Positions 26,327 through 33,955 of a DNA stretch of 37,969 nucleotides are shown piece by piece. A program made the position numbers and the translations under genes. The stretch comes from Bacteroidales bacterium. GTDB taxonomy: Bacteria; Bacteroidota; Bacteroidia; Bacteroidales; P3. Numbering within the stretch: the first letter of the stretch is position 1; every line of letters begins with the position of its first letter. The DNA is taken from NCBI GenBank assembly GCA_900769785.1, contig CAAGHV010000010.1, positions 1 to 37,969 of the forward strand, in the 5' to 3' direction. The notes below the pieces were generated by a model. That model was not told the origin of the DNA and did no database searches. It saw nothing but the letters and a program-made list of their open reading frames with translations.

Positions 26327-27160
26327 ATGAAAAAAGTATACTTTTCGCTATTATTTGGATTAATTTGTTCAGTTGTTTCTGCACAAAACATAAAACCATT
26401 ATATGATCAGTTTTCTGATTCTTGGGGTTATGTAAATAAAGCAAATATGTGGGTATTGTCGCCTGCATACGAGGCTGCAGAAGATTTTACAGACGATGGC
26501 AAAAATTCAGTTGCTCCTGTGATGTTAAATAGGCGTTGGGGTGCCATAGATTTGAAAGGAAATATAGTGGTAGAACCTATATTTGAATTTAGTAGCCAAG
26601 CTGTGGAAGCTTATTATCAACAAGCTGCAGAGTTGGGACAAGTAAATTCATGGATATTGATGCTTAAAGATATTGAAACAGGAAAATACGGTTTTGCAAA
26701 CTGCAAAGGTCAATGGGTTATAAAACCTCAATATGATTTTGCAACTGACTTTACTGACTATACTTATAAGCGTTATTCTACAGTTAAGAAAGATAATCGT
26801 TGGGGATGTATAAGCGACAAGGGTGAACTAGTGGTAAAAATAGTATTTGAAACACAAGATCAAGCTACTGATGCCGGATATCAGTGGCATAAAAATGAAC
26901 CCATAGGTGTATGGTTGTATCCTGCACGCGACAAGGAAGGTACTTGGGGATATGTAAATTATAGAGGTGAATGGAGTATAAAACCAATATTTGAATATGC
27001 TCAAGAATTTGTTGGCGATAGATATAATCGTTGTGCTGTGGTAAAGATAGATGGTTCGTGGGGTTGCGTAGATGACAGAGGTAAATATGTTGTAGATCCC
27101 AAGTTCCCATATGCAGGTCAGGCAGTGAGAGCCGGATTTGATTGGAGAAAAAGTAAATAA
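26327..27160 (+). CDS. Exported WG-repeat protein
   Basis: A 277-aa secreted protein with signal peptide MKKVYFSLLFGLICSVVSA|Q. The mature part is built of WG beta-hairpin repeats with W/Y-G, a turn with KG or RG, and V-x-P-x-F/Y: WGYVNKANMWVLSPAYE, WGAIDLKGNIVVEPIFE, YGFANCKGQWVIKPQYD, WGCISDKGELVVKIVFE, WGYVNYRGEWSIKPIFE, WGCVDDRGKYVVDPKFP. Repeats are spaced about 35-55 residues. WG proteins probably bind ligands or other proteins; the role is unknown. It has its own promoter and a terminator 30 nt downstream, so it is monocistronic. Confidence 0.9.
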   Translation: MKKVYFSLLFGLICSVVSAQNIKPLYDQFSDSWGYVNKANMWVLSPAYEAAEDFTDDGKNSVAPVMLNRRWGAIDLKGNIVVEPIFEFSSQAVEAYYQQAAELGQVNSWILMLKDIETGKYGFANCKGQWVIKPQYDFATDFTDYTYKRYSTVKKDNRWGCISDKGELVVKIVFETQDQATDAGYQWHKNEPIGVWLYPARDKEGTWGYVNYRGEWSIKPIFEYAQEFVGDRYNRCAVVKIDGSWGCVDDRGKYVVDPKFPYAGQAVRAGFDWRKSK

Positions 27161-27189
27161 TTGAACATTTTTTTTATAACTTATTGCTA

Positions 27190-27218
27190 GGACGATAGAA
27201 ATATCGCCCTTTTTTTTG
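27190..27218 (+). terminator. Terminator of the WG-repeat gene
   Basis: GGaCGATA-GAAA-TATCGcCC stem with one mismatch, followed by eight T. Confidence 0.82.
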
Positions 27219-27255
27219 AATAATTTGGATTAATATAACTGATAAAGACAAAGTG

Positions 27256-28281
27256 ATGAGTAAATTAAATATTATATTTCTTTCATTGTGTATGGTTTTA
27301 ATATCGTGTCAGCCCAAAATAGAAGAAACGTCGGAAAACGACGCTGTGGTGGCTGCATATATAGTACACGATAGTGATGTGATGCCGGATCTAAGATGGG
27401 TAACACAGATAAATTATGCTTTTGGATTGGTTGATCAAAATACCTTTGATAGGATAATTATACTCAACGAATCACGCTTTGCACAAATAGCAGCACTGAA
27501 AGAAGAAAATCCCGAGATAAATATACTTCTTTCGCTTGGTGGATGGGGTGCCGGTGGTTTTAGCGAGATGGCTGCCGATAGTGTCAAACGTAAAGCTTTT
27601 GCCTTGGATTGCAAGCGAATAGTAGATAAATATAATATAGATGGAATAGATGTGGATTGGGAATATCCTTCGAGCGACGAAGCCGGAATATCGGCCACTC
27701 CTGATGATATAAATAATTTTACCCTTCTAATAAAGGATATACGTGAAGCTATTGGTAGTGATAAAATACTTACAATAGCCACTATTGCCGATGCTTTGTA
27801 TGTCGATTTTCCGGCAGTTATCGATTATTTAGATATGGTAAACATAATGGCCTATGATATAGCACGTCCTCCTTATCACCACTCACCACTTTATAGATCA
27901 TCACATGCAGGGCGTATAACAACCGAAGAGGCGGTGTATGCACATATAAAAGCAGGTGTGCCTCCCGAAAAATTGGTACTGGGAATACCGTTGTATGGTC
28001 ATGGAATAGACAGTTTGCCCGATTATACTTATTATGCCGATATATTGAAACTCGAAAATTATAACTACCATTGGGACGACACTGCCATGGTGCCTTATAT
28101 GACTGATAGTAACGGAAAATTTGTGCTTTGCTACGAAGATACAAATTCAGTGAGAATAAAGAGCGAATATATCAAAGAAAAGAAACTAAGAGGTATAATG
28201 TATTGGGAATATACATTAGATGCATTACATTTGCCGTTGATAAAAACTATATATAACACAATGTATTCCAATGATAACTGA
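27256..28281 (+). CDS. Glycoside hydrolase family 18 lipoprotein
   Basis: A 341-aa (beta/alpha)8-barrel glycosidase (chitinase or endo-N-acetylglucosaminidase type), probably anchored as a lipoprotein: MSKLNIIFLSLCMVLISC with lipobox LISC and C18. The catalytic motif DxxDxDxE is intact as DGIDVDWE (129-136, E136 the acid). LLSLGGWGAGGFSEMA (about 91-106) is the SxGG strand-3 motif, and VNIMAYDI and GIMYWEYTLD are the strand-6 and strand-8 motifs. No carbohydrate-binding module is visible. ATG at 27256 was chosen; a GTG directly before it is also in frame. The 3' end overlaps hpt by 11 nt. Whether it acts on chitin, peptidoglycan-like glycans or N-glycans cannot be decided. Confidence 0.9.
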   Translation: MSKLNIIFLSLCMVLISCQPKIEETSENDAVVAAYIVHDSDVMPDLRWVTQINYAFGLVDQNTFDRIIILNESRFAQIAALKEENPEINILLSLGGWGAGGFSEMAADSVKRKAFALDCKRIVDKYNIDGIDVDWEYPSSDEAGISATPDDINNFTLLIKDIREAIGSDKILTIATIADALYVDFPAVIDYLDMVNIMAYDIARPPYHHSPLYRSSHAGRITTEEAVYAHIKAGVPPEKLVLGIPLYGHGIDSLPDYTYYADILKLENYNYHWDDTAMVPYMTDSNGKFVLCYEDTNSVRIKSEYIKEKKLRGIMYWEYTLDALHLPLIKTIYNTMYSNDN

Positions 28282-28822
28282 TAATAATCAAACTATAAAG
28301 GTAGCTGGCAAGGAATTTAGATTATATATTTCTGCTGCCGAGATACGCAATATTATTTCGCTGTTGGCAAAACGTATAAGTGACGACCTTAGAGATGAAA
28401 ATCCACTTTTTTTGGCCGTGCTTAATGGAAGTTTTATTTTTGCTGCCGACCTTATGCGAGAATTGGATTTCGATGCCGAAATATCTTTTGTAAAGATGGC
28501 TTCATATGCTGGAACTCAATCTACAGGCAGAGTGAACAATTTGATAGGATTGAACGAAACTATAGAAGGTAGAACTGTAGTGGTAATAGAAGATATAATA
28601 GATACAGGTATTTCGATGGAGGCAATGTTGAGACAATTGGAAAATTACAATCCGAAAAATATACATCTGTGTACCCTTTTGTTTAAACCCGGCAAGTTTA
28701 TAAAAGAATATACAATAAAATATGTGGGTAAAGAAATTGACGACGATTTTATAGTGGGATATGGCTTGGATTATGCCGGAAAAGGCAGAAAATATAGTCA
28801 AATATATAATATAAACGAATAG
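28271..28822 (+). CDS. hpt: Hypoxanthine phosphoribosyltransferase
   Basis: A 183-aa purine-salvage enzyme that makes IMP (and often GMP) from PRPP. The PRPP-binding loop VVVIEDIIDTG is at 103-113. VLNGSFIFAADL (50-61) is the pyrophosphate-binding region, FVKMASYAG the flexible-loop region, and FIVGYGLDYAGKGR the C-terminal base-binding segment. Full length for bacterial HPRT. It starts inside the last 11 nt of the GH18 gene, suggesting translational coupling. Confidence 0.95.
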   Translation: MITDNNQTIKVAGKEFRLYISAAEIRNIISLLAKRISDDLRDENPLFLAVLNGSFIFAADLMRELDFDAEISFVKMASYAGTQSTGRVNNLIGLNETIEGRTVVVIEDIIDTGISMEAMLRQLENYNPKNIHLCTLLFKPGKFIKEYTIKYVGKEIDDDFIVGYGLDYAGKGRKYSQIYNINE

Positions 28823-28904
28823 GGAATAGGAAAATATTTTTAATGTTTCTGGGTTGATTATTAATTTGTTGTATAGATTGTATAGATTGCTTGGGATGAA
28901 ATAT

Positions 28905-28934
28905 TTTGTAGATTCGGAAAAAAAACGTAACTTT
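28905..28934 (+). promoter_or_regulatory. Promoter of rpmE2
   Basis: TTTG at 28905-28908 and TAACTTTG at 28927-28934, 18 bp apart, 80 bp before the start codon. A strong consensus match, as expected for a ribosomal-protein gene. Confidence 0.75.
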
Positions 28935-29014
28935 GCAAACTCAAATAGTAAAAGAAATTAGTAATAAAATCGTTTAAAAAACCATCGTTTAAAACGGCAA
29001 AAATTAAATAGAAA

Positions 29015-29272
29015 ATGAAAAAAGGAATTCATCCAGACAATTACAGATTAGTTGTATTCAAAGACATGTCGAACGACACAATGGTATTGACAAGAAGTTG
29101 TGCCAACACAAAAGAAACTGTAGTTTATACAGATGGTAAAGAATATCCCGTAGTAAAATTGGAAATCTCCAACACTTCACACCCATTCTTTACAGGTAAA
29201 TTGAAGTTGGTTGACACTGCAGGACGTGTTGATAAGTTTATGAGTAAATACAAAAGAACATACAAACACTAA
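29015..29272 (+). CDS. rpmE2: 50S ribosomal protein L31, type B
   Basis: An 85-aa L31 protein. MKKGIHPDNYRLVVFKDMSND and FTGKLKLVDTAGRVDKFMSKYKR are conserved L31 segments. It lacks the CxxC zinc pair of type-A L31 (only one cysteine, in RSCANT) and has the longer B-type loop, so it is the zinc-independent form. In many bacteria this form is induced when zinc is scarce; no Zur-like site was recognised here. Bounded by its own promoter and a very strong terminator. Confidence 0.96.
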   Translation: MKKGIHPDNYRLVVFKDMSNDTMVLTRSCANTKETVVYTDGKEYPVVKLEISNTSHPFFTGKLKLVDTAGRVDKFMSKYKRTYKH

Positions 29273-29291
29273 GATTGTAAATTGTTTTAAT

Positions 29292-29325
29292 AAAAAAGCT
29301 CCTTGCATCACAAGGAGCTTTTTTT
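29292..29325 (+). terminator. Terminator of rpmE2
   Basis: AAAAAAGCTCCTTG and CAAGGAGCTTTTTT form a perfect stem with loop CATCA, followed by T. Confidence 0.95.
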
Positions 29326-29454
29326 ATACTATGTTTATACATATTAAAGACAAAAAACTAAGATATTTAGAGTTATACAAGCAAATATATTTTGGAATAG
29401 AATGTAGATTCGAACAAATGTGCTATAACTATATATAATCCACCTCATAGTTCG

Positions 29455-29539
29455 AAAATTACATCGCCTGTTAGCTACCATTACCACGTGAGGGAAATAA
29501 AACTGCCAGGTGATGTAATTTTATATTCCACGTGAGGGA
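29455..29539. promoter_or_regulatory. Structured intergenic element: 16-bp hairpin plus repeated CCACGTGAGGGA
   Basis: AAAATTACATCGCCTG (29455-29470) pairs with CAGGTGATGTAATTTT (29507-29522); the one mismatch is a G-T wobble. The 36-nt loop contains CCACGTGAGGGA (29484-29495), repeated exactly at 29528-29539 just after the stem. There is no T-run. It could be a structured RNA, a regulator target or a small mobile repeat. Confidence 0.6.
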
Positions 29540-29685
29540 GAGGGGGTATATATGTACTGTATATAAGAACATATTTACCTATAGTTTTGTATATACATTA
29601 TATTATCAAAACATATATATGCCATGCTTATATATAGGCATACAGTGAGTTTGTAGAAAATAAATTTAGATAAACAAAATTTATA

Positions 29686-29716
29686 TTGCGTGGTTTTATA
29701 AAAAAGTGTACTTTTG
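29686..29716 (+). promoter_or_regulatory. Promoter of the small lipoprotein gene
   Basis: TTG at 29686-29688 and TACTTTTG at 29709-29716 match the consensus TAnnTTTG, 65 bp before the start codon. Confidence 0.65.
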
Positions 29717-29781
29717 CATAAAAATAGCGATATATAAATATAGGTAAAAAGAATTATAGAATAATTAAAAAATAGATTGTT

Positions 29782-30165
29782 ATGAGAAAAGTTTCTTTAT
29801 TGGCAAGCATTATGTTTTGCATCGGAATTTTGTTTTCTTCGTGTGTAAAAGAAGAAAATTTGGCGGCAGAAATAGCCGGAACTTATAAAGGTACAAACTA
29901 CTTTTCAAAAGCTACCGAAACCAACGCCTTGGTTGTTATTACAGAGATTGATGATACACATGTATCAGTGCAATACGATGCAGCGACAAAAGAATTGGCT
30001 TATGCAGGCTCTGAAGCCAAAGTTACCAAAGAAGGTAATGTATACAAGTTTGAAGGTTCAACAGCTATTGAAACCATAAGTGGTACCGTTGAAGGAACTA
30101 CATTGAATTTGGTAGTTTTGGTTCAAGGGGTAGAGATGGCCAATATCATTGCCGAAAAAGAATAA
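29782..30165 (+). CDS. Small lipoprotein, lipocalin-like fold suspected
   Basis: Not a recognised named family. A 127-aa protein with a lipoprotein signal MRKVSLLASIMFCIGILFSSC (C21; lipobox FSSC). The mature part (about 107 aa) starts with AAEIAGTYKGTNY and alternates short predicted beta-strands ending in VVLVQGVEMANIIAEKE. The G-T-Y-x-G opening followed by such strands is common in small Bacteroidota lipoproteins with lipocalin- or calycin-like folds; that fold is inference. It is first in a four-gene run with nrnA and two FKBP lipoprotein genes. Confidence 0.8.
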   Translation: MRKVSLLASIMFCIGILFSSCVKEENLAAEIAGTYKGTNYFSKATETNALVVITEIDDTHVSVQYDAATKELAYAGSEAKVTKEGNVYKFEGSTAIETISGTVEGTTLNLVVLVQGVEMANIIAEKE

Positions 30166-30186
30166 AACAACATTATCATTTGTTAG

Positions 30187-31203
30187 GTGAATAAGCTGAA
30201 TACTAAGGATATTGAACGTTTTGCAGAAATGATTGGCACTGCCGGGCAGGCAGTGGTAGTCTCTCATACCAATCCCGATGGCGATGCAATAGGCTCGTCG
30301 TTGGGGTTGTGTAGGATATTGTGTAATATAGGTATAGAAGCCAGAGTTATATTGCCCGACGAATATCCTGATTATTACAATTTTCTGACAGAGACAGGCG
30401 AAATAGTTGTGGCCTCGAAAGATTATGCACATGCCCAAGCCATGTTGGAAGGTTGTGACTTGTTGGTGGCAGTAGATTTCAACAATCCGTCAAGAGTCGA
30501 TTGTTTAGAAGATGCACTTAAGAATTGTAAAGCGCCCAAGATATTGATAGACCATCATTTGAATCCCGACTTGGCGTTTTTCGACCTTGTGTTTTCCGAC
30601 AATACAATGTCGTCAGCAGCCGAATTTGTCTATTGGGTAGCCATATCGGCCTGGGGCAGAGATGTTATTACCCGATCAGTTGCCGAATGTTTATATACCG
30701 GTATTTGTACCGACACGGGTTCGTTCAGTTATTCGTGCAATAGCCCAACGGTTTATAATGCCACTGCACATCTCATAGATATGGGTATCAATGTTAGCGA
30801 TATTCATAGCAATATCTACAACTCATATTCTAAAGAACGCTTGTTGCTATTGGGATTTTGTATCAATCAACGGCTTAGGATATTTGACGATATGAAACTG
30901 GCATACTTTTATGTCTCCAAAGAAGATCAGCAGCACTTTGCAGCTAAGAAAGGCGATATGGAAGGCGTTGTCAACTATACACTTATGATGCAGAATATAG
31001 AAGTAGGAGCTTTAGTTAAAGAAAACGAAGAGGGTATTGTACGTATATCGTTTCGTTCAAAAAACGACTTTAATGTAAATGATTTTGCACGTAAGTATTT
31101 CAGCGGAGGTGGTCATCGAAAGGCCTCGGGAGCTACTTCCACTATGAATTTGGAAGATACCTGTAAGTATATGGAAGAATGTTTTCGCAAAGAACTGTTG
31201 TAA
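30187..31203 (+). CDS. nrnA: DHH-family phosphoesterase, NrnA-like (oligoribonuclease/pAp phosphatase)
   Basis: A 338-aa cytoplasmic DHH/DHHA1 protein that in family members degrades nanoRNAs and dephosphorylates 3'-phosphoadenosine 5'-phosphate. Metal-site motifs: SHTNPDGDAIGSSL (26-39; H27, D31, D33), AVDFNNPSR, and IDHHLNPD (about 117-124). The DHHA1 domain ends with FSGGGHRKASGA, the substrate-binding GGGH motif. Start codon taken as GTG at 30187, 21 nt after the preceding stop; the next ATG (codon 15) would still keep the first motif. Its stop overlaps the ATG of the next gene (TAATG). Confidence 0.93.
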   Translation: MNKLNTKDIERFAEMIGTAGQAVVVSHTNPDGDAIGSSLGLCRILCNIGIEARVILPDEYPDYYNFLTETGEIVVASKDYAHAQAMLEGCDLLVAVDFNNPSRVDCLEDALKNCKAPKILIDHHLNPDLAFFDLVFSDNTMSSAAEFVYWVAISAWGRDVITRSVAECLYTGICTDTGSFSYSCNSPTVYNATAHLIDMGINVSDIHSNIYNSYSKERLLLLGFCINQRLRIFDDMKLAYFYVSKEDQQHFAAKKGDMEGVVNYTLMMQNIEVGALVKENEEGIVRISFRSKNDFNVNDFARKYFSGGGHRKASGATSTMNLEDTCKYMEECFRKELL

Positions 31204-31730
31204 TGATAAAAAAAATTGATATTTTATCTGTCGTTTTGGGTATTGTATTGTTATCATTGTTACAATCGTGTAACAATGATATTCCTATCACCGATTTGTC
31301 AGAAAATAAAGGTAAGCAATCGTACGAAGCAAATATGATGACAGCGAGCAATTATGTGGCCAAATCGGAAGAAACCGAGATAGATGGCTATATAAAACGT
31401 CGTAAGTGGACAGATATGCAACGTATGGAAAACGGCTTGCGTATATGGGAATATCATAAAGGCGAAAGAACAATAAATTATGATGACGAGGTGGTGTTCT
31501 GCTATTCTGTACAAAGTATAGCCGGTAAGGACATATATGTAGATGAGTGTGATACAATAGTTGTGGGACGCAACGAACCCAATATAGGAGTAGATAAAGC
31601 AATGTTGTACCTTCACTATGGCAGCAAGGCCAAGCTTATACTTCCTTCGCATTTGGGCTATGGTTTTATAGGCGATAGTGATCGTATAGGTACCAATATG
31701 ATATTGGTATATGATATAGAAATAAAATAA
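31203..31730 (+). CDS. FKBP-type peptidyl-prolyl isomerase lipoprotein (GldI-like)
   Basis: A 175-aa lipoprotein: MIKKIDILSVVLGIVLLSLLQSC (C23, lipobox LQSC). The mature protein carries an FKBP-like domain (about 85-175), with NYDDEVVFCYSVQSIAGKDIY, a substitute central helix region NIGVDKAMLYLHYGSKAKLILPSHLGYGFIGD, and the final strand NMILVYDIEIK. The start at 31203 was chosen because it gives a proper lipoprotein signal and a TAATG overlap with nrnA; an upstream in-frame ATG at 31179 lies inside nrnA. Likely periplasmic or outer-membrane protein folding, similar in layout to the gliding-motility lipoprotein GldI, although no gliding genes are here. Confidence 0.88.
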   Translation: MIKKIDILSVVLGIVLLSLLQSCNNDIPITDLSENKGKQSYEANMMTASNYVAKSEETEIDGYIKRRKWTDMQRMENGLRIWEYHKGERTINYDDEVVFCYSVQSIAGKDIYVDECDTIVVGRNEPNIGVDKAMLYLHYGSKAKLILPSHLGYGFIGDSDRIGTNMILVYDIEIK

Positions 31731-31763
31731 TACATTGATAATAAATTAAAAAGAAAAAAGAAG

Positions 31764-32675
31764 ATGAAAAACTTAATTAAGACAGTTGCATTGTTTTTTG
31801 CAACAGCAATGATGTTTGTAGCTTGTGGTCCTAAATCCGATATCGAAGGATTTAAGAAAACCAAATCGGGTTTGCATTACAAATTTGAACAGGAAAACAA
31901 AGGTGCTCAACAAGCACAGAAGGGTGATGTATTGGTAGTGGAAATGAAAATGAGACTAGACGATTCATTACTTTTCGATAATACCGGAAACCCTCAGCGT
32001 ATGTTTGAGATAGTTGAACCAATGTTTGTTGGCGATATCAACGAAGGTTTGCAGATGTTGCATATTGGCGATATAGCCACTTTTGCAGTTGAAGCCGACT
32101 CAATGGCAGCACGTTTCCCAATGCCTCCATTCTACAAGCAAGGCGTTGGTTCAAAAGTATATTACGAAATAACACTTAGCGGAATAATAACCAAAGAAAG
32201 CATAGATAAAGAAAAGGCCGACTTTGCTGCTGCTATGGAAAAAATGCGTGAAGAAGAACCTGCTGCTTTGGCAAAGTATATCGAAGATAATGGAGTAAAG
32301 GTTCAACCAACCGAAAGTGGACTATACATCATTGAAAAGAAAAAAGGTAAAGGACCTAAGGTAGAAAATGGCAAAGCTGTTAAAGTAAACTACACAGGTC
32401 GCCTATTAGATGGAAGAATATTTGATACAAGTGTCGAATCTGTTGCGTTAGAAGCAGGTATTCACAATCCTAATCGTCCATACGAACCTCTAGCATACGT
32501 TGTTGGCGAAATGTCGTTGATACAAGGTTGGGAAGAAGCTATGCGTACTTTGAGTCAAGGAAGTGTAGCCACTATCATAATGCCATCAAACTTGGGTTAT
32601 GGAGCTAACGGAACTCAAGGTATTCCTCCATATTCTCCATTGGTATTTGATTTGGAAGTAGTTAGTGTAAAATAA
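31764..32675 (+). CDS. FKBP-type peptidyl-prolyl isomerase lipoprotein, two FKBP domains
   Basis: A 303-aa lipoprotein with signal MKNLIKTVALFFATAMMFVAC (C21). Two FKBP domains: a divergent one at about 50-140 (GDVLVVEMKMRLDDSLLFDN, EGLQMLHIGDIATFAV) and a canonical one at about 190-303 (GKAVKVNYTGRLLDGRIFDTS, MSLIQGWEEAMRTLSQGSVATIIMPSNLGYGANG, PPYSPLVFDLEVV). Key FKBP active-site residues (Y, D in FDTS, W of GWEEA, Y of LGYG) are present in the second domain. Probably a periplasmic foldase and chaperone. Follows the previous gene by 33 nt; a terminator-like hairpin comes next. Confidence 0.92.
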   Translation: MKNLIKTVALFFATAMMFVACGPKSDIEGFKKTKSGLHYKFEQENKGAQQAQKGDVLVVEMKMRLDDSLLFDNTGNPQRMFEIVEPMFVGDINEGLQMLHIGDIATFAVEADSMAARFPMPPFYKQGVGSKVYYEITLSGIITKESIDKEKADFAAAMEKMREEEPAALAKYIEDNGVKVQPTESGLYIIEKKKGKGPKVENGKAVKVNYTGRLLDGRIFDTSVESVALEAGIHNPNRPYEPLAYVVGEMSLIQGWEEAMRTLSQGSVATIIMPSNLGYGANGTQGIPPYSPLVFDLEVVSVK

Positions 32676-32706
32676 AAAAGAAGTTATTTATTACAATTAA
32701 ATGTAC

Positions 32707-32746
32707 AGAGGGCGTGTCACATCGTTTGTGATACACCCTCTTTGTT
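32707..32746 (+). terminator. Terminator of the FKBP gene
   Basis: AGAGGGcGTGTcACA pairs with TGTGATACACCCTCT (bulge and wobble tolerated), followed by TTGTTTTG. The U-tract is interrupted. Confidence 0.7.
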
Positions 32747-32994
32747 TTGATTTCAACTCTATTTCATTGTTGGTTTGGTTATAATGATTGTTTTTGTAAA
32801 AAAAAACTTTGATAGTGAGCTTTAATTATATTACATATCCCGATATTTGAACAAGTTGTTCAAAAATAATGCCAAAACTATATTGATCTCACAAACCTTT
32901 GATATATAGAGTTATTATTCTTGTAGTGATAATGCAAAAGTATGTAGCTATGCAAAAAAAGGGAAATATACTTTTCTGTTTGGAAAAAAATGAC

Positions 32995-33002
32995 TACTTT
33001 TG
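32995..33002 (+). promoter_or_regulatory. Candidate -7 box of the rnf operon
   Basis: TACTTTTG matches TAnnTTTG, 45 bp before rnfB. The nearest upstream TTTG (32979-32982) is only 12 bp away, so the -33 element is uncertain. Confidence 0.5.
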
Positions 33003-33046
33003 CAAATTGAAATTGAGTATAAAGTAGAATAGTAAATATTATAGTT

Positions 33047-33931
33047 ATGACAGAATTTATACTTCCTGCAGTACTTGTATTGGGCATAATAGGTGCCATA
33101 TTTGGAATATTGTTATATTTTATAGCACAGAAGTTTAAAGTAATAGAAGATCCCAAAATAGATGAGATTGCCGATGTGCTTCCGGGTGCCAACTGTGGTG
33201 GTTGTGGAAAGGCCGGTTGTAGAGCTTTGGCCGAAGCCTTTGCAAAACAAGGTAATATGGAAGGTTTACGTTGCCCGGCAGGTGGCGATGAGGTAGCTGC
33301 TAAGGTGGCAGCAATATTGGGTATAGAGGCTTCTGCATCAGAGCCTCAAGTGGCTGTGATACGTTGTTCAATAGGATGTGCAGCATCAGAACCTAAGTCT
33401 AAGTATCAAGGTATGCAAAGTTGCGCTTTTGCAAATAGTTTATATGTGGGCGAAAGCGGTTGTGCATATGGTTGTTTGGGTTTGGGCGATTGTTATAAAG
33501 CCTGTCAGTTCGACGCCATCAAGTTAGACCCCGTTACAGGTTTCCCAATTGTTGACGATGATAAGTGTGTTGGTTGTGGCGCTTGTGCTCAAGCATGTCC
33601 GCGTAATGTAATAGAACTTAGAAATAAAGGCCCTAAGAATCGTAGAGTATATGTGTCTTGTGTAAACAAGGAAAAAGGTGCTATGGCACGTAAAACATGT
33701 GTAAATGCATGTATAGGCTGTGGCAAATGTGCAAAGATATGTCCATTTGGAGCTATAACAGTGGAGAATAATTTGGCTTATATAGACTATACGAAGTGTA
33801 AACTTTGTAGAAAATGTGAGAGCGAATGTCCTACAGGAGCAATAAAGGCTGTAAACTTTCCACCAAAACGCGAAGTGCAGGCTCCTGCAGTTGAACCTGC
33901 CACTGTAAATAATGAAAATAAAGAAAATTAG
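33047..33931 (+). CDS. rnfB: Rnf complex subunit B (ferredoxin-type electron acceptor)
   Basis: A 294-aa membrane-anchored iron-sulfur protein that takes electrons from reduced ferredoxin. One N-terminal membrane helix is at about residues 5-26. Next is the four-cysteine cluster site (C50, C53, C58, C76 in NCGGCGKAGC..CPAGG). The C-terminal half carries several further cysteine motifs: CAYGCLGLGDCYKACQ, CVGCGACAQACP, CIGCGKCAKICP and CKLCRKCESECP, enough for several [4Fe-4S] clusters. Size and motif order match Bacteroidota RnfB. First gene of the rnf operon. Confidence 0.96.
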   Translation: MTEFILPAVLVLGIIGAIFGILLYFIAQKFKVIEDPKIDEIADVLPGANCGGCGKAGCRALAEAFAKQGNMEGLRCPAGGDEVAAKVAAILGIEASASEPQVAVIRCSIGCAASEPKSKYQGMQSCAFANSLYVGESGCAYGCLGLGDCYKACQFDAIKLDPVTGFPIVDDDKCVGCGACAQACPRNVIELRNKGPKNRRVYVSCVNKEKGAMARKTCVNACIGCGKCAKICPFGAITVENNLAYIDYTKCKLCRKCESECPTGAIKAVNFPPKREVQAPAVEPATVNNENKEN

Positions 33932-33955
33932 TAATCTGCTAATGCACGTATAACA

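Larger units (their letters stand above)
29273..29781. other. Intergenic region with structured element
   Basis: A 509-bp AT-rich gap. It holds the rpmE2 terminator, the hairpin plus repeated CCACGTGAGGGA (29455-29539), a small inverted repeat TATGCC/GGCATA near 29618-29643, and a promoter at 29686-29716. No coding sequence is evident. Confidence 0.65.
32676..33046. other. Intergenic region before the rnf operon
   Basis: This 371-bp region has a terminator at 32707-32746 and a promoter-like box for rnfB at 32995-33002. A TAnnTTTG-like box on the opposite strand lies at 32935-32942. Nothing else was recognised. Confidence 0.6.

Noticed and set aside
31179..31202. Upstream ATG for the first FKBP lipoprotein
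   Set aside because: It lies inside nrnA and would spoil the lipoprotein signal. The ATG overlapping the nrnA stop is better.
32878..33192. 104-codon minus-strand frame upstream of and across the rnfB start
   Set aside because: It overlaps the conserved start of rnfB antisense and shows no recognisable features.
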